NCBI GenBank assembly: GCA_964427955.1
Contig: CAYRWY010000001.1
Coordinates: 1-64,000, forward strand
Length of the DNA stretch: 64,000 nt
Reading direction: 5' to 3'
From: JACRBK01 sp964427955
GTDB lineage: Bacteria > Chloroflexota > Anaerolineae > Aggregatilineales > Aggregatilineaceae
Part shown: positions 45,376 to 53,782 of the stretch, in pieces
Layout: every line of letters begins with the position of its first letter
How positions within the stretch are numbered: the stretch's first letter is position 1
Translations under genes and position numbers: made by a program
The notes under the pieces: model-generated
What the model was told of the DNA's origin: nothing
The model's database searches: none
Seen by the model: the letters and a program-made list of their open reading frames with translations, nothing else

Positions 45376-45912
45376 ATGCAAACCGTGCTCAACGACGTGA
45401 CGGTCGAGCTTGTTCAAGGCGATATCACCGATCTCGACACCGATGCCATCGTCAATGCGGCCAACTCGCAGCTTATCTTGGGGGCGGGGGTGGCCGGAGC
45501 GATACGCCAAAAAGGTGGACCGTCGATCCAGGAAGAATGCCTGACCATCGGCTACTGCGAAGTGGGGGACGCCGTCATCACGCGCGGCGGCAACCTCCGG
45601 GCACGCTACGTGATTCACGCCGTCGGTCCCCGGATGGGCGAAGGCAGCGAGGCGGGCAAGCTGGCGAGCGCGGTGCGGGCCAGCCTCAACCTGGCCGAGC
45701 AGCACGAGCTGCGCAGCATCGCTTTTCCGGCCATTTCGACCGGCGTGTTTGGCTACCCCCTGGAAAGCTGTGCCGACGTGATGCTGCGGGTCATCCTGGA
45801 TTACACGTATGAGGACCTGGCTCATCTGCGCCGGATCGTCGTGTGTTTGTATGATGACGAGGCGTTTCGGATCTTTCAGATCGCGTTTGACAAAAAGCTG
45901 CGCGAGCTTTGA
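45376..45912 (+). CDS. Macro-domain (ADP-ribose-binding) protein
   Basis: 178 residues, a single macro domain. Features are GDITDLDTDAIVNAANSQL (adenine and ribose contacts), GAGVAGAIRQKGG (phosphate loop), ARYVIHAVGPR and FPAISTGVFGYP. Such proteins bind or hydrolyse ADP-ribose derivatives such as O-acetyl-ADP-ribose or ADP-ribosylated residues and nucleic acids. GGGGGAG lies about 11 bases before ATG 45376. It is placed between two glycan genes, a location unrelated to its usual role; perhaps a chance neighbour. Confidence 0.9.
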   Translation: MQTVLNDVTVELVQGDITDLDTDAIVNAANSQLILGAGVAGAIRQKGGPSIQEECLTIGYCEVGDAVITRGGNLRARYVIHAVGPRMGEGSEAGKLASAVRASLNLAEQHELRSIAFPAISTGVFGYPLESCADVMLRVILDYTYEDLAHLRRIVVCLYDDEAFRIFQIAFDKKLREL

Positions 45913-45999
45913 GCCGGGGAGGGCGCTCTCAAACTCAGGCTTGGCGGCGGATTGATTTGTGGTACACTTCCCCCGTTCTGATAAGGTTGGGCTGATACT

Positions 46000-46938
46000 A
46001 TGCGAATCTTGATCACGGGCGCCGCTGGATTCCTCGGCTCCCATCTCTGCGAGCGTTTTTTGAGCGAAGGTCACCAGGTGATCGGCATGGATAACCTGCT
46101 GACCGGCAAAACAGACAATATCGCGCATCTCGCCGGGCGCGACGATTTCAAGTTCATCAAGTACGACGTCACGAACTATATCTTTATCGAAGGTCCGCTG
46201 GATGCGGTGCTGCATTTTGCCTCGCCCGCCAGTCCGATCGATTACCTGATGTACCCGATCCAGACGCTGAAAGTCGGATCGCTGGGCACCCACAACGCCC
46301 TGGGCGTGGCCAAGCACAAAGGCGCGCGCTTTTTGCTGGCGTCCACCTCTGAAATTTACGGCGATCCGTTGGTGCACCCGCAGACGGAAAGTTATGCGGG
46401 CAACGTCGATACCATTGGCCCGCGCGGCGTGTACGACGAAGCCAAACGCTTCGCGGAGGCCATCACGATGGCCTACCACCGCGCGCACCAGGTGGACACG
46501 CGCATCGTGCGTATCTTCAACACTTACGGCCCCCGGATGCGCCTGGACGATGGGCGCGTGGTGCCGAATTTCGTGGGGCAGGCGCTGCGCGGCGAGCCGC
46601 TGACCGTCTACGGCGACGGATCGCAGACGCGCAGTTTCTGCTACGTCAGCGATCTGATCGAGGGCATTTACCGCCTGTTGATGAGCGATTTCAATGAGCC
46701 GGTCAACATCGGCAACCCGACCGAGATGACCATTCTCGAATTTGCCCAGATGGTCAATGAATTGACGCAGAATCCGGCAGGGATTGTGTTCAAGGAAACC
46801 GCGCGGATCAAGGGCGATCCGCAGACGCGGCGGCCCGACATCACCCGTGCACAGAAAGTGCTCAATCACTGGGCCCCAGCGATCGATCTGCGCACTGGAC
46901 TGCAACAAACTATCGAATATTTCAGGAATCATGTTTGA
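46000..46938 (+). CDS. UDP-glucuronate decarboxylase (UDP-xylose synthase)-like
   Basis: 312 residues. Extended SDR with [19 protein letters not shown] (NAD site), [12 protein letters not shown], the catalytic [19 protein letters not shown] (Tyr-Lys) and [16 protein letters not shown]. Together these are the hallmarks of UXS, which decarboxylates UDP-glucuronate to UDP-xylose. It probably supplies a pentose to the glycan made by this locus. It overlaps the next gene as TGATG. No UDP-glucose dehydrogenase is in the window. Confidence 0.88.
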   Translation: MRILITGAAGFLGSHLCERFLSEGHQVIGMDNLLTGKTDNIAHLAGRDDFKFIKYDVTNYIFIEGPLDAVLHFASPASPIDYLMYPIQTLKVGSLGTHNALGVAKHKGARFLLASTSEIYGDPLVHPQTESYAGNVDTIGPRGVYDEAKRFAEAITMAYHRAHQVDTRIVRIFNTYGPRMRLDDGRVVPNFVGQALRGEPLTVYGDGSQTRSFCYVSDLIEGIYRLLMSDFNEPVNIGNPTEMTILEFAQMVNELTQNPAGIVFKETARIKGDPQTRRPDITRAQKVLNHWAPAIDLRTGLQQTIEYFRNHV

Positions 46939-48431
46939 TGCTTGAGGCGGCGCGGTTTCGCTTCTCGGCGACTCCACGGAGATGGGCGCTCCTGGCCATC
47001 CTCGGCGGGCTGTTGTGTGCTCGTCTGCCCGTGCCGGTGATGGCGGGCTTGTCCGGCGGGGTGGCGCTGGGTCTCCTGGTGGTGATCGAGCCGGTGCTGG
47101 GGATCGTGCTGATGCTGGGGATCGCCCCGCTCAAGACGTTGATCGAGACCGAGTCGCCCTTCTCTTTCCCCCTCGATATTGGACAGCTTGGGCTGGCGCT
47201 GGTGATCGGGGTGTGGATGCTGTGGCGCGTGACCCGGCGGCCTCACGCCCGGTTGCCACGCACGCCGGTCTACCTGCCGCTGATCGGGATCATGGCCGGG
47301 CTGAGTCCGTCCCTGTTTGCCGCTGCCAACACCAGCGCCTGGATCACGGAAATGCTCAAGTGGATTGAAATCCTGCTGCTGGTCGGGATCGTGCTCGACC
47401 TGGGGCAGGCGGGGCGCTGGACCTGGATCGCGTTCGGGGGTGTGCTGTCGGCAGTCTTGCAGGCGCTGATCGGCCTCTACGAATATTTTGGCGGATCGGG
47501 CGCGCCGCACCTGTGGGTCGCCAACTACCAGCACTTCCGGGCGTTCGGCACCTTCGGCCAGCCGAATCCGTTCAGCGCGTGTATGGGGCTGGCGCTGCCG
47601 CTGGCCCTGGGGTTGGCGTGGGGTTATGGCCTGGACGCTCTGCGACGCTGGCGCCGCGGTTCGGCGAGCGGGTTTGCCCAGTCCGACTGGCTCACGCCGG
47701 GCCTGGTAGCCTTGCTGTATGCGGGTTTCAGTGTGATCCTGCTGGGCGGGCTGCTCGTCTCGCTGGGGCGCGGGGCGTGGCTCGGGTTTGGCGCAGCAGC
47801 GGTGGTGATGGTATTCTTTGCCCCGCGTCATCGTTGGCAAGGGCTGCTGTTGATGGTGGCCGTTGGCGTGCTGCCGTTGGTCTTGTGGACGGTGGGGCTG
47901 GTCCCGATCACCATTCAGCAGCGGGTCAACAATGCCCTCACCGAATTTGCCGGATTTCGAGATGTACGCGCGGCCCCGGTGGGAGATGAAAATTTCGCCA
48001 TCGTTGAGCGGTTAGCTCATTGGCAGGCTGCGTACACTATGGCCAATGCCCACCCTTTCATCGGTGTTGGGCTGGGTAATTACGAGACGGCCTATTCCAG
48101 GTATGGGCTGCCGAGCTGGCCGCGACCGCTGGCCCACGCGCACAACGACTACCTCAACCTGTTGGCCGAAACCGGCCTGATCGGGTTGGTGGGCTATCTG
48201 GCGGGCTGGCTCACGCTGGCGTGGTGGACGATCCGTGCCTTGCATCAGCCGGACCCGGTGCTGCGCGGATTGGTGCTGGGGCTGTTGGGAATCTGGACGC
48301 ATCTGGCGGTCCACAGTTTTGTCGATAAACTATACGTGAATAACTTGTTTCTTTACATCGGCGTTATGTTGGGGCTGCTGGCGATGGCCTATCTCCGCCG
48401 CCAGCGCAGTGAGTATTCAAGTGAGCAGTAG
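46938..48431 (+). CDS. O-antigen ligase family membrane protein
   Basis: 497 residues, about eleven membrane segments. Wzy/WaaL-like signature: LLVSLGRGAWLGFGAAAVVM and, in the large outer loop, GVGLGNYETAYSRYGLPSW with HAHNDYLNLLAETGLIGLVG. Such proteins polymerise or ligate lipid-carried oligosaccharides outside the membrane. It is the second ligase in this locus (the first is the fusion at 42216). Start ATG 46938 overlaps the UXS stop. Confidence 0.87.
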   Translation: MLEAARFRFSATPRRWALLAILGGLLCARLPVPVMAGLSGGVALGLLVVIEPVLGIVLMLGIAPLKTLIETESPFSFPLDIGQLGLALVIGVWMLWRVTRRPHARLPRTPVYLPLIGIMAGLSPSLFAAANTSAWITEMLKWIEILLLVGIVLDLGQAGRWTWIAFGGVLSAVLQALIGLYEYFGGSGAPHLWVANYQHFRAFGTFGQPNPFSACMGLALPLALGLAWGYGLDALRRWRRGSASGFAQSDWLTPGLVALLYAGFSVILLGGLLVSLGRGAWLGFGAAAVVMVFFAPRHRWQGLLLMVAVGVLPLVLWTVGLVPITIQQRVNNALTEFAGFRDVRAAPVGDENFAIVERLAHWQAAYTMANAHPFIGVGLGNYETAYSRYGLPSWPRPLAHAHNDYLNLLAETGLIGLVGYLAGWLTLAWWTIRALHQPDPVLRGLVLGLLGIWTHLAVHSFVDKLYVNNLFLYIGVMLGLLAMAYLRRQRSEYSSEQ

Positions 48432-49035
48432 CAAGGTGACCTCTCAAACTTCCGGTATGGCTGTCAAGCGTATTGCGTCCTGGGTCGTCTATCCGTTCAA
48501 TCTGTGGAATCAGATCATTCTTAAGATCAGCACTCGCGTCGGTGGCGGCAAAGCCAAGGAGTACGAACGGTTCCTGAAGTTCGCGACCGTAGGGATCATT
48601 GGCGCCGTCATCGATTTTGGGGTGTTGAACCTGCTGCAAGCGACGCTGCTGCACCCGGTGGGCGCGCACGTCTCCTACAAAATCGCCCTGGCGACGGGGA
48701 TCGCGTTTACGTCGGCGGTGACCAGTAACTTTGTATGGAACCGCTACTGGACCTATCCTGACTCGCGCTCGCGGGCGCTGCACCATCAGGTGACACAGTT
48801 TTTTATCGTGAATAGTGCCGGGTTGCTCTTCCGGCTAGTTTGGGTCAAAACCCTGTATGGGCCGTTTGGCAATATGGGGGTGGATGTTCTGCGGGCGCTG
48901 GGAGTGATCTCGACGTTCGCGGATGCGGCTACGCGGCGGTTGGGGACGAACATCGCCCAGTTTTTCGCCGTGTGGATTGTGATGGTGTGGAACTTCTTCG
49001 CCAACCGCTACTGGACTTATAACGATGTGGAGTAG
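48421..49035 (+). CDS. GtrA-like membrane protein
   Basis: About 204 residues. The GtrA/DPMS domain is clear: FLKFATVGIIGAVIDFGVLN, VTSNFVWNRYWTY and a last helix with WNFFANRYWTY. GtrA proteins are proposed flippases or partners for lipid-linked monosaccharides in glycan decoration. A cytoplasmic N-terminus of about 40 residues precedes the four-helix core. GTG 48421 overlaps the ligase stop; a shorter start at ATG 48457 is equally possible. Followed directly by a response regulator gene. Confidence 0.85.
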   Translation: MSSSKVTSQTSGMAVKRIASWVVYPFNLWNQIILKISTRVGGGKAKEYERFLKFATVGIIGAVIDFGVLNLLQATLLHPVGAHVSYKIALATGIAFTSAVTSNFVWNRYWTYPDSRSRALHHQVTQFFIVNSAGLLFRLVWVKTLYGPFGNMGVDVLRALGVISTFADAATRRLGTNIAQFFAVWIVMVWNFFANRYWTYNDVE

Positions 49036-49040
49036 GCTTG

Positions 49041-49415
49041 ATGGGCGAACGTATATTGATTGTGGACGATGACCCGCTGCTGTGCAATCTGCTGCGCATG
49101 ACGCTCAGCCGGGCGGGGTACCAAACGGCGGAGATGTATTCCGGCGATACCGCGTTGGAATACCTTCAAAGACAACCTGTTGATCTCATTCTGCTCGATG
49201 TCATGATGGCCGATGTGAACGGTTTCGACGTGCTGCGCCGGCTGAAAAGCAGCCAGGAACTGCACGAGATCCCGGTGATTCTGCTGACGGCCCGGGTCGA
49301 TGCCATCAGCCAGAAGACCGGCATGGACATCGGGGCCGTCGAGTATCTGACCAAGCCCATCACGCCGGACCTGTTGATCGAGCGGATTCGCGCAGTTCTC
49401 GATTCGCTGCGCTAG
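49041..49415 (+). CDS. Single-domain response regulator (CheY-like)
   Basis: 124 residues, receiver domain only. Acidic pocket ILIVDDDP, phosphoacceptor in ILLDVMMADVNGFDVL, the switch Thr in ILLTARVD and the Lys in EYLTKPITP. No output domain and no histidine kinase nearby, so it must act by protein contact or in a phosphorelay. It lies five bases after GtrA and just before a GT4, so it is co-transcribed with polysaccharide genes and may control their activity. Confidence 0.92.
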   Translation: MGERILIVDDDPLLCNLLRMTLSRAGYQTAEMYSGDTALEYLQRQPVDLILLDVMMADVNGFDVLRRLKSSQELHEIPVILLTARVDAISQKTGMDIGAVEYLTKPITPDLLIERIRAVLDSLR

Positions 49416-49425
49416 CCGGTGCGCC

Positions 49426-50562
49426 ATGCCCAGTATTGGTATTGACTATACCGCCGCCTACGAGCAGGGGGCCGGAATTGGGCGTTACGTGCGCGAATTG
49501 GTGCGGGCGCTGGCCGCGCATGACTCTCAGACTCCTTACTGCCTCTTTGTCGCCGGAGCCACCCGAAAAGCTCTTCCGCCGCCGCCCGGTGCGAATTTCG
49601 CCTGGCATCCGACGCGTATCACGCCGCTGTGGTTCGCCCGTCTCTGGCACCGCGCCCAGGTGCCGCTGCCGGTCGAGACGTTCGTCGGCGACGTCGCGCT
49701 GTTCCACGCGACCGATTTCACGCTTCCCCCCACCCGCTCCGGGACGGTGACGCTGCTCACCGTGCACGATCTCTCGTTCGTGCGCGCGCCCGAAACGACG
49801 ACGCCTGTGCTCAAGGCCTACCTGGACAAGGTCGTCCCACGCTCCGTGCAGCGGGCCGATCACGTTCTGGCCGATTCACAGGCCACCAAAGAGGATCTGA
49901 TCGAGCTGTACGGCACGCCGCCGGACAAGATTTCGGTCCTGCTGGGCGGTGTGAATCCGGAATTCGTCCCGACCCTGGACGCGGACGCTCGCCGGGCGGT
50001 GCGCCAGCGTTATAACCTCCCAGACAACCCCTACGTCTTTTCGGTCGGCACGGTACAGCCCCGTAAGAATTATGCCCGGCTGGTAGAAGCTTTCGCGGCC
50101 CTGGGACCGGAAATGGCCGATGTCCATCTGGTCATTGCGGGCGGGCGCGGCTGGCTGGAAGGACCGATCTACCAGGCGGTCAAAGATCATCGTCTGACGG
50201 ATCGCGTGCATTTTATCGGCTTTGCACGTGATGAGGATCTGCCTGCGCTGTATTCGGAGGCGGTGTGTCTGGCCTACCCTTCCCTGTACGAGGGCATCGG
50301 CTTCCCCATCCTCGAAGCGATGGCTTGCGGGATTCCGGTGGTTACGTCTAATATCTCATCAATGCCCGAAGTGGCTGGCGAGGCCGCGCTGCTGGTCGAT
50401 CCGTACAATGTCGAAATCCTGTCATCGGCCCTGTGGCGGGTGCTGAACAACGAGTCGCTGCGGGCGGAATTGATCCGGCGTGGCTTCCAGCAGGCCGCCC
50501 AGTTCACCTGGGAGCACGCTGCGCGGCAGCTCAGGGCTATTTATCAGCAGCTTTTGTCGTGA
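49426..50562 (+). CDS. Family 4 glycosyltransferase (mannosyltransferase-like)
   Basis: 378 residues. GT-B fold with SIGIDYTAAYEQGAGIGRYV at the start, VFSVGTVQPRKNYARLVEAF, and the E-x7-E region YPSLYEGIGFPILEAMACG. The type resembles mannosyltransferases of capsule and exopolysaccharide clusters; the sugar is not certain. Ten bases after the response regulator and 17 before the beta-flower gene, so probably part of the same transcript. Confidence 0.88.
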   Translation: MPSIGIDYTAAYEQGAGIGRYVRELVRALAAHDSQTPYCLFVAGATRKALPPPPGANFAWHPTRITPLWFARLWHRAQVPLPVETFVGDVALFHATDFTLPPTRSGTVTLLTVHDLSFVRAPETTTPVLKAYLDKVVPRSVQRADHVLADSQATKEDLIELYGTPPDKISVLLGGVNPEFVPTLDADARRAVRQRYNLPDNPYVFSVGTVQPRKNYARLVEAFAALGPEMADVHLVIAGGRGWLEGPIYQAVKDHRLTDRVHFIGFARDEDLPALYSEAVCLAYPSLYEGIGFPILEAMACGIPVVTSNISSMPEVAGEAALLVDPYNVEILSSALWRVLNNESLRAELIRRGFQQAAQFTWEHAARQLRAIYQQLLS

Positions 50563-50579
50563 TACCCAGGGGGTGATGC

Positions 50580-50969
50580 ATGGCACCAAAACCACCGGCT
50601 GATCCGAACAAGCCTGTGTTCATTTTCGACACGCATGGCGACTGGCAGGCGACGAAAATTGGCGACTATGTCTACTCGTCGCGCGGGGAATATATCGGCT
50701 TTATCGTCAATGGCACCGAAGTCTATAAGAGCGACGGCGAGTGGGTCGGCGGCCTGAGCAAGGATGGGCGCATTCTCCGCAAGCGCAGCGAACGCCGCCG
50801 CGAGCTGTATCCCAATCCGCCCGCCAAACCTCCCAAGCCGGAGAAAATGCCGGGCCGCGCGCCGCTGCCGCCCATGATGGCTGAACTGAATTACAGCATT
50901 ATCGACGTCCTGGAAGAAGATCCGGAGATCTTCAAGCGCATTTCCGATCTGCGCCCGGATATGGATTGA
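50580..50969 (+). CDS. 4-fold beta flower domain protein
   Basis: 129 residues. The first 65 have short beta repeats typical of the small 4-fold beta flower domain: FIFDTHGDWQATKIGDYVYS, SRGEYIGFIVNGTEVYKSDG and GEWVGGLSKDGR. Function of the family is unknown. The C-terminal half has a Pro-rich linker (NPPAKPPKPEKMPGR) and an acidic tail. GGGGGTGATGC precedes the ATG. It starts a four-gene series with a thioesterase, a ChlI-like ATPase and a membrane protein. Confidence 0.65.
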   Translation: MAPKPPADPNKPVFIFDTHGDWQATKIGDYVYSSRGEYIGFIVNGTEVYKSDGEWVGGLSKDGRILRKRSERRRELYPNPPAKPPKPEKMPGRAPLPPMMAELNYSIIDVLEEDPEIFKRISDLRPDMD

Positions 50970-50971
50970 GC

Positions 50972-51484
50972 ATGGCCGATCAAGCCTCGCAGTCGAAGTG
51001 TGTAGCCGAGTCACGCGTCACACTTAGCATGATGATGAATCCCGAACACGCCAACGCTCAGGGCAATGTGCATGGCGGGGTGATCATGAAACTGGTGGAC
51101 GAGGCGGGCGGTTTTGCGGCGATGCGCCATTCTCATTCGCCGATCGTCACGGTGGCGATTGACTCGATGACGTTCGAAGAGCCGATCTACGTCGGCAATA
51201 TCGTCACGCTGACCGCCGAACTGACGTACACCGGGCGCACGTCGATGGAAGTGCGCGTTTCCGTGATTGCCGAAAATCCTCTCACCGGCGTCCAGATTCA
51301 TACCAATCTCGCCTATCTCGTCTTTGTCGCGCTGGACAGCGAGGGCCGGCCCCATCCGGTTCCGCCGTTGTGCGCCGAAACGCCGGAGGAGCAGCTTCGT
51401 TTTCAGCAGGCCCAGGAGCGGCAGGCTGAACGCAAAAAGCGCCATCAACGCGAGCAAGCCGCCCGCGGAGGGTCCGCGCCATGA
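50972..51484 (+). CDS. Acyl-CoA thioesterase, hotdog fold
   Basis: 170 residues. The YciA/BACH type of hotdog thioesterase, with NAQGNVHGGVIMKLVDEAGG (active-site Asn/Asp region), TVAIDSMTFEEPIYVGNIVTL and TSMEVRVSVIAENPLTG. It hydrolyses acyl-CoA to free acid and CoA. A Gln/Arg-rich C-terminal tail of about 30 residues is extra. Start ATG 50972 is two bases after the previous stop; its own stop overlaps the next start by four bases (ATGA). Confidence 0.9.
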   Translation: MADQASQSKCVAESRVTLSMMMNPEHANAQGNVHGGVIMKLVDEAGGFAAMRHSHSPIVTVAIDSMTFEEPIYVGNIVTLTAELTYTGRTSMEVRVSVIAENPLTGVQIHTNLAYLVFVALDSEGRPHPVPPLCAETPEEQLRFQQAQERQAERKKRHQREQAARGGSAP

Positions 51485-52668
51485 CCGATGTGCTGCCCGA
51501 TCTGAGCGGCGGGGCGCAGCGGTCGCGGCTGCTGTCCATGTTGAGCGATTCGGGGGCGCGCCGGGTGCTGCGGGCGGCGGCGCCTGACCTGGGCCTGGCC
51601 GAGCATCTTCCGTTCCCCTTTCTGGCGATGGTCGGGCAGCTCGAAATGCGCACGGCGCTGCTGCTGTCGGTGATCAACCCGGCGGTGGGCGGCGTGCTGC
51701 TGATCGGGCCGCGCGGCACAGGCAAGACGACCTGTGTCCGCAGCCTGACCGATCTGCTGCCCTATGTTGAAGTGAGCACCTGTCCCGAAGGCTGTCTGCC
51801 CTCGGATCTGGACGACGCGGAGAATCCCGATCTCTGCGACGAATGCCGCCGCAAGCAGGCAGCCGGCGAGCCGATCAGCCGCCTGGACGCGGTGAAACTG
51901 GTGGAACTGCCGCTCAATGCCCGGCTGGAAGATGTCGTCGGCGGGATCAACGAGCGGATCGCCATCCAACAGAATCGCGTCCGGCTGGAATTGGGCATCC
52001 TGGCGCGCGCCGATCAAAACCTCCTCTACATCGACGAAGTGAATCTGCTGGACGACATGATCGTGGATGCCATCCTCGACGCCGCGGCGCAGGGCAGCTA
52101 CACCGTCCGGCGCGGCGCGATGTCCGGGACTTATCGCTCACGATTTGTCCTGATCGGCTCCATGAATCCCGAAGAGGGGCGGCTGCGCCCGCAGATCATG
52201 GACCGGTTCGGGCTGCGCGTGCCGGTCCAGGGATTGGTTGATCGGGGTGAGCGGTTCGAGGTCTACCAGCGGGTACGCCGTTATCAGGCCAACCGGCGTA
52301 AATTCTTGCTGGAATGGGCGACGCTCACCGCCGAAGCGCGTGAGGAGATCATCCTGGCCCGCGAACTGCTCAAGGAAACGTCCTTGAGCGATGCGGCGGT
52401 CGAAATCGGGTTGACTCTGATCCAGCAGTTGGGGATCGATTCCCACCGGGCTGAATACGCCATGTTCGAGGCCGCGCGTGCTCATGCCGCCGCCGATGGG
52501 CGCGACGTCGCCGGAGTGCGCGACGTGCGGGCGGTCGCTCCGATGGCCCTGCGCCAGCGCCGCAGCCAGTTCATGGTGGATTTCTTCGGGCGGCAGGTGG
52601 AAGAAGACGCGGCGATCCGCGATCAGTTCGATCAACTGGCGGGGGAATTAGGGGCGGGCGAGGAGTAA
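51481..52668 (+). CDS. ChlI/BchI-type AAA+ ATPase
   Basis: 395 residues. Magnesium-chelatase I-like MoxR-related AAA+ protein: Walker A LIGPRGTGKTTCV, Walker B LLYIDEVNLLDD, sensor GSMNPEEG and Arg finger PQIMDRFGLRV. A Cys-rich insertion typical of ChlI lies near 98-125 (CPEGCLP and CDECRRK). These ATPases normally work with a VWA partner (ChlD) and, in chlorophyll makers, ChlH. Neither is adjacent and no pigment gene is seen, so this may be a non-chelatase ATPase for another complex. Overlaps both neighbours closely. Confidence 0.9.
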   Translation: MTDVLPDLSGGAQRSRLLSMLSDSGARRVLRAAAPDLGLAEHLPFPFLAMVGQLEMRTALLLSVINPAVGGVLLIGPRGTGKTTCVRSLTDLLPYVEVSTCPEGCLPSDLDDAENPDLCDECRRKQAAGEPISRLDAVKLVELPLNARLEDVVGGINERIAIQQNRVRLELGILARADQNLLYIDEVNLLDDMIVDAILDAAAQGSYTVRRGAMSGTYRSRFVLIGSMNPEEGRLRPQIMDRFGLRVPVQGLVDRGERFEVYQRVRRYQANRRKFLLEWATLTAEAREEIILARELLKETSLSDAAVEIGLTLIQQLGIDSHRAEYAMFEAARAHAAADGRDVAGVRDVRAVAPMALRQRRSQFMVDFFGRQVEEDAAIRDQFDQLAGELGAGEE

Positions 52669-52671
52669 GGA

Positions 52672-53307
52672 ATGATGGCGGCACGGCGTGCAGGAATAGT
52701 CCTGGCCGGGGTGATCCTGGCCTTCCTCTGTTATCAACTGCCCTGGTTCACACATTCGACGGCGGGCTTCACCATGAACGGCTTCGACCTGGCCGAATGG
52801 TCGAGCCTGCACCCGGCGGTACGCAGCACCTCGCTGCTGACCAGTTTTCTGCTGCGGGCGCCGCTGCTGGCGGTGATCGCGGCCCTGGCGCTGGTTGCCA
52901 ACCGCCTATCCGATCCGCGGATACGCTGGGTCCTGCGCGCGCTGGCGGTGCTGATCGCGCTGCGCTTCGTCCCTCCGGTAGATTTTTTCAGGACGGCCCG
53001 TGCCGATCCCAATTACCGCCAGATGGCGCTGCTCGTCGTTTTGAGCGGGGCGGCGCTGCTGGGCGCGCTGCTGCTCTACCGGGTGCCGGGCCGCTGGCAG
53101 ATGGTCCTGGTAGCTGCGCTGCTGTTGGCGGGGACGGGCGCCGGGTGGTGGGGACTGTCGCGCACTAAACTGCTGCTCGACAACTTCGAGATCGCGGTGA
53201 AGGTCGGTCCGGGCTTTGTCGGGTATGCGGCCCTGGCGGTGGGGATGGCGGTCGGGGCCGGGATCGGGTGGCTCAAAGAGAAACAAAAAGGGCGGTTGAC
53301 ACGCTAA
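52672..53307 (+). CDS. Hypothetical membrane protein
   Basis: 211 residues, about five hydrophobic segments (near 9-24, 58-82, 86-104, 118-160 and 180-200) and a basic C-terminus. No family is recognised. GAGGAGTAAGG precedes the ATG, three bases after the ChlI stop. It ends the operon that begins with the beta-flower gene. Confidence 0.6.
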   Translation: MMAARRAGIVLAGVILAFLCYQLPWFTHSTAGFTMNGFDLAEWSSLHPAVRSTSLLTSFLLRAPLLAVIAALALVANRLSDPRIRWVLRALAVLIALRFVPPVDFFRTARADPNYRQMALLVVLSGAALLGALLLYRVPGRWQMVLVAALLLAGTGAGWWGLSRTKLLLDNFEIAVKVGPGFVGYAALAVGMAVGAGIGWLKEKQKGRLTR

Positions 53308-53331
53308 GACCGGCCAATCGCCTTTTTGCTT
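53285..53331. terminator. Bidirectional terminator before acpP
   Basis: CAAAAAGGGCGGTTG pairs imperfectly with CCAATCGCCTTTTTG; A-run on the left, T-run on the right. It lies between convergent genes. Confidence 0.6.
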
Positions 53332-53352
53332 GGTTATGCGCTCGAAAGCCGC

Positions 53353-53589
53353 CTAGATCATATTCTCATCGATGTACTTGATAGCGTCGCCGACGGACTT
53401 GATCTTCTGGGCTTCCTCGTCCGAGATTTCGCCGTTGAATTCGTCCTCAAACGCCATGATCAATTCCACCAGATCGAGCGAATCGGCTTCCAGATCTTCA
53501 CGGAATGTGGCTTCGGGCTTGACCTTGGCGCGGTCCACGCCCAGCAGCTCAACAATGATGTCCGTCACGCGATCTTGAGTTGATGCCAT
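53353..53589 (-). CDS. acpP: Acyl carrier protein
   Basis: 78 residues. Carries fatty-acyl intermediates on a 4'-phosphopantetheine arm attached to the Ser of [17 protein letters not shown]. Acidic, helical and of standard length. Not next to fabD/fabF or plsX, where acpP often lies, but alone and divergent from the IPP isomerase gene. The ribosome site GGAGGAAATTTACA lies just upstream of the ATG. Confidence 0.97.
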   Translation of the reverse strand: MASTQDRVTDIIVELLGVDRAKVKPEATFREDLEADSLDLVELIMAFEDEFNGEISDEEAQKIKSVGDAIKYIDENMI

Positions 53590-53661
53590 TGTAAATTTCC
53601 TCCGATTGTATGTGGCTTGTAGTTATTGGGGCAGGGCGTCAGTGTTTTTTTCTGACCGACT

Positions 53662-53691
53662 ATTGTACCCCAGCAATTCTACGCCGAACAA
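53662..53691 (-). promoter_or_regulatory. acpP promoter
   Basis: On the minus strand: TTGTTC (53691-53686), 18-base spacer and TACAAT (53667-53662), about 70 bases before the acpP start. Confidence 0.55.
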
Positions 53692-53702
53692 GTAACTTTT
53701 GC

Positions 53703-53708
53703 TATACT
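53703..53708 (+). promoter_or_regulatory. Extended -10 for the IPP isomerase gene
   Basis: TGCTATACT, an extended -10, 75 bases before ATG 53783. No convincing -35. Confidence 0.4.
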
Positions 53709-53782
53709 TCGTTCGAACGCCAAAGTGTACACGGTCCGGCGCGTGCTGTCCAGCAATCTGCCACACTAAGGAACACTTCCTC

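Noticed and set aside
51481..52668. Assignment of the ChlI-like gene to chlorophyll synthesis
   Set aside because: No bchD, bchH or other pigment gene is present and ChlI-type ATPases are common in non-photosynthetic bacteria.
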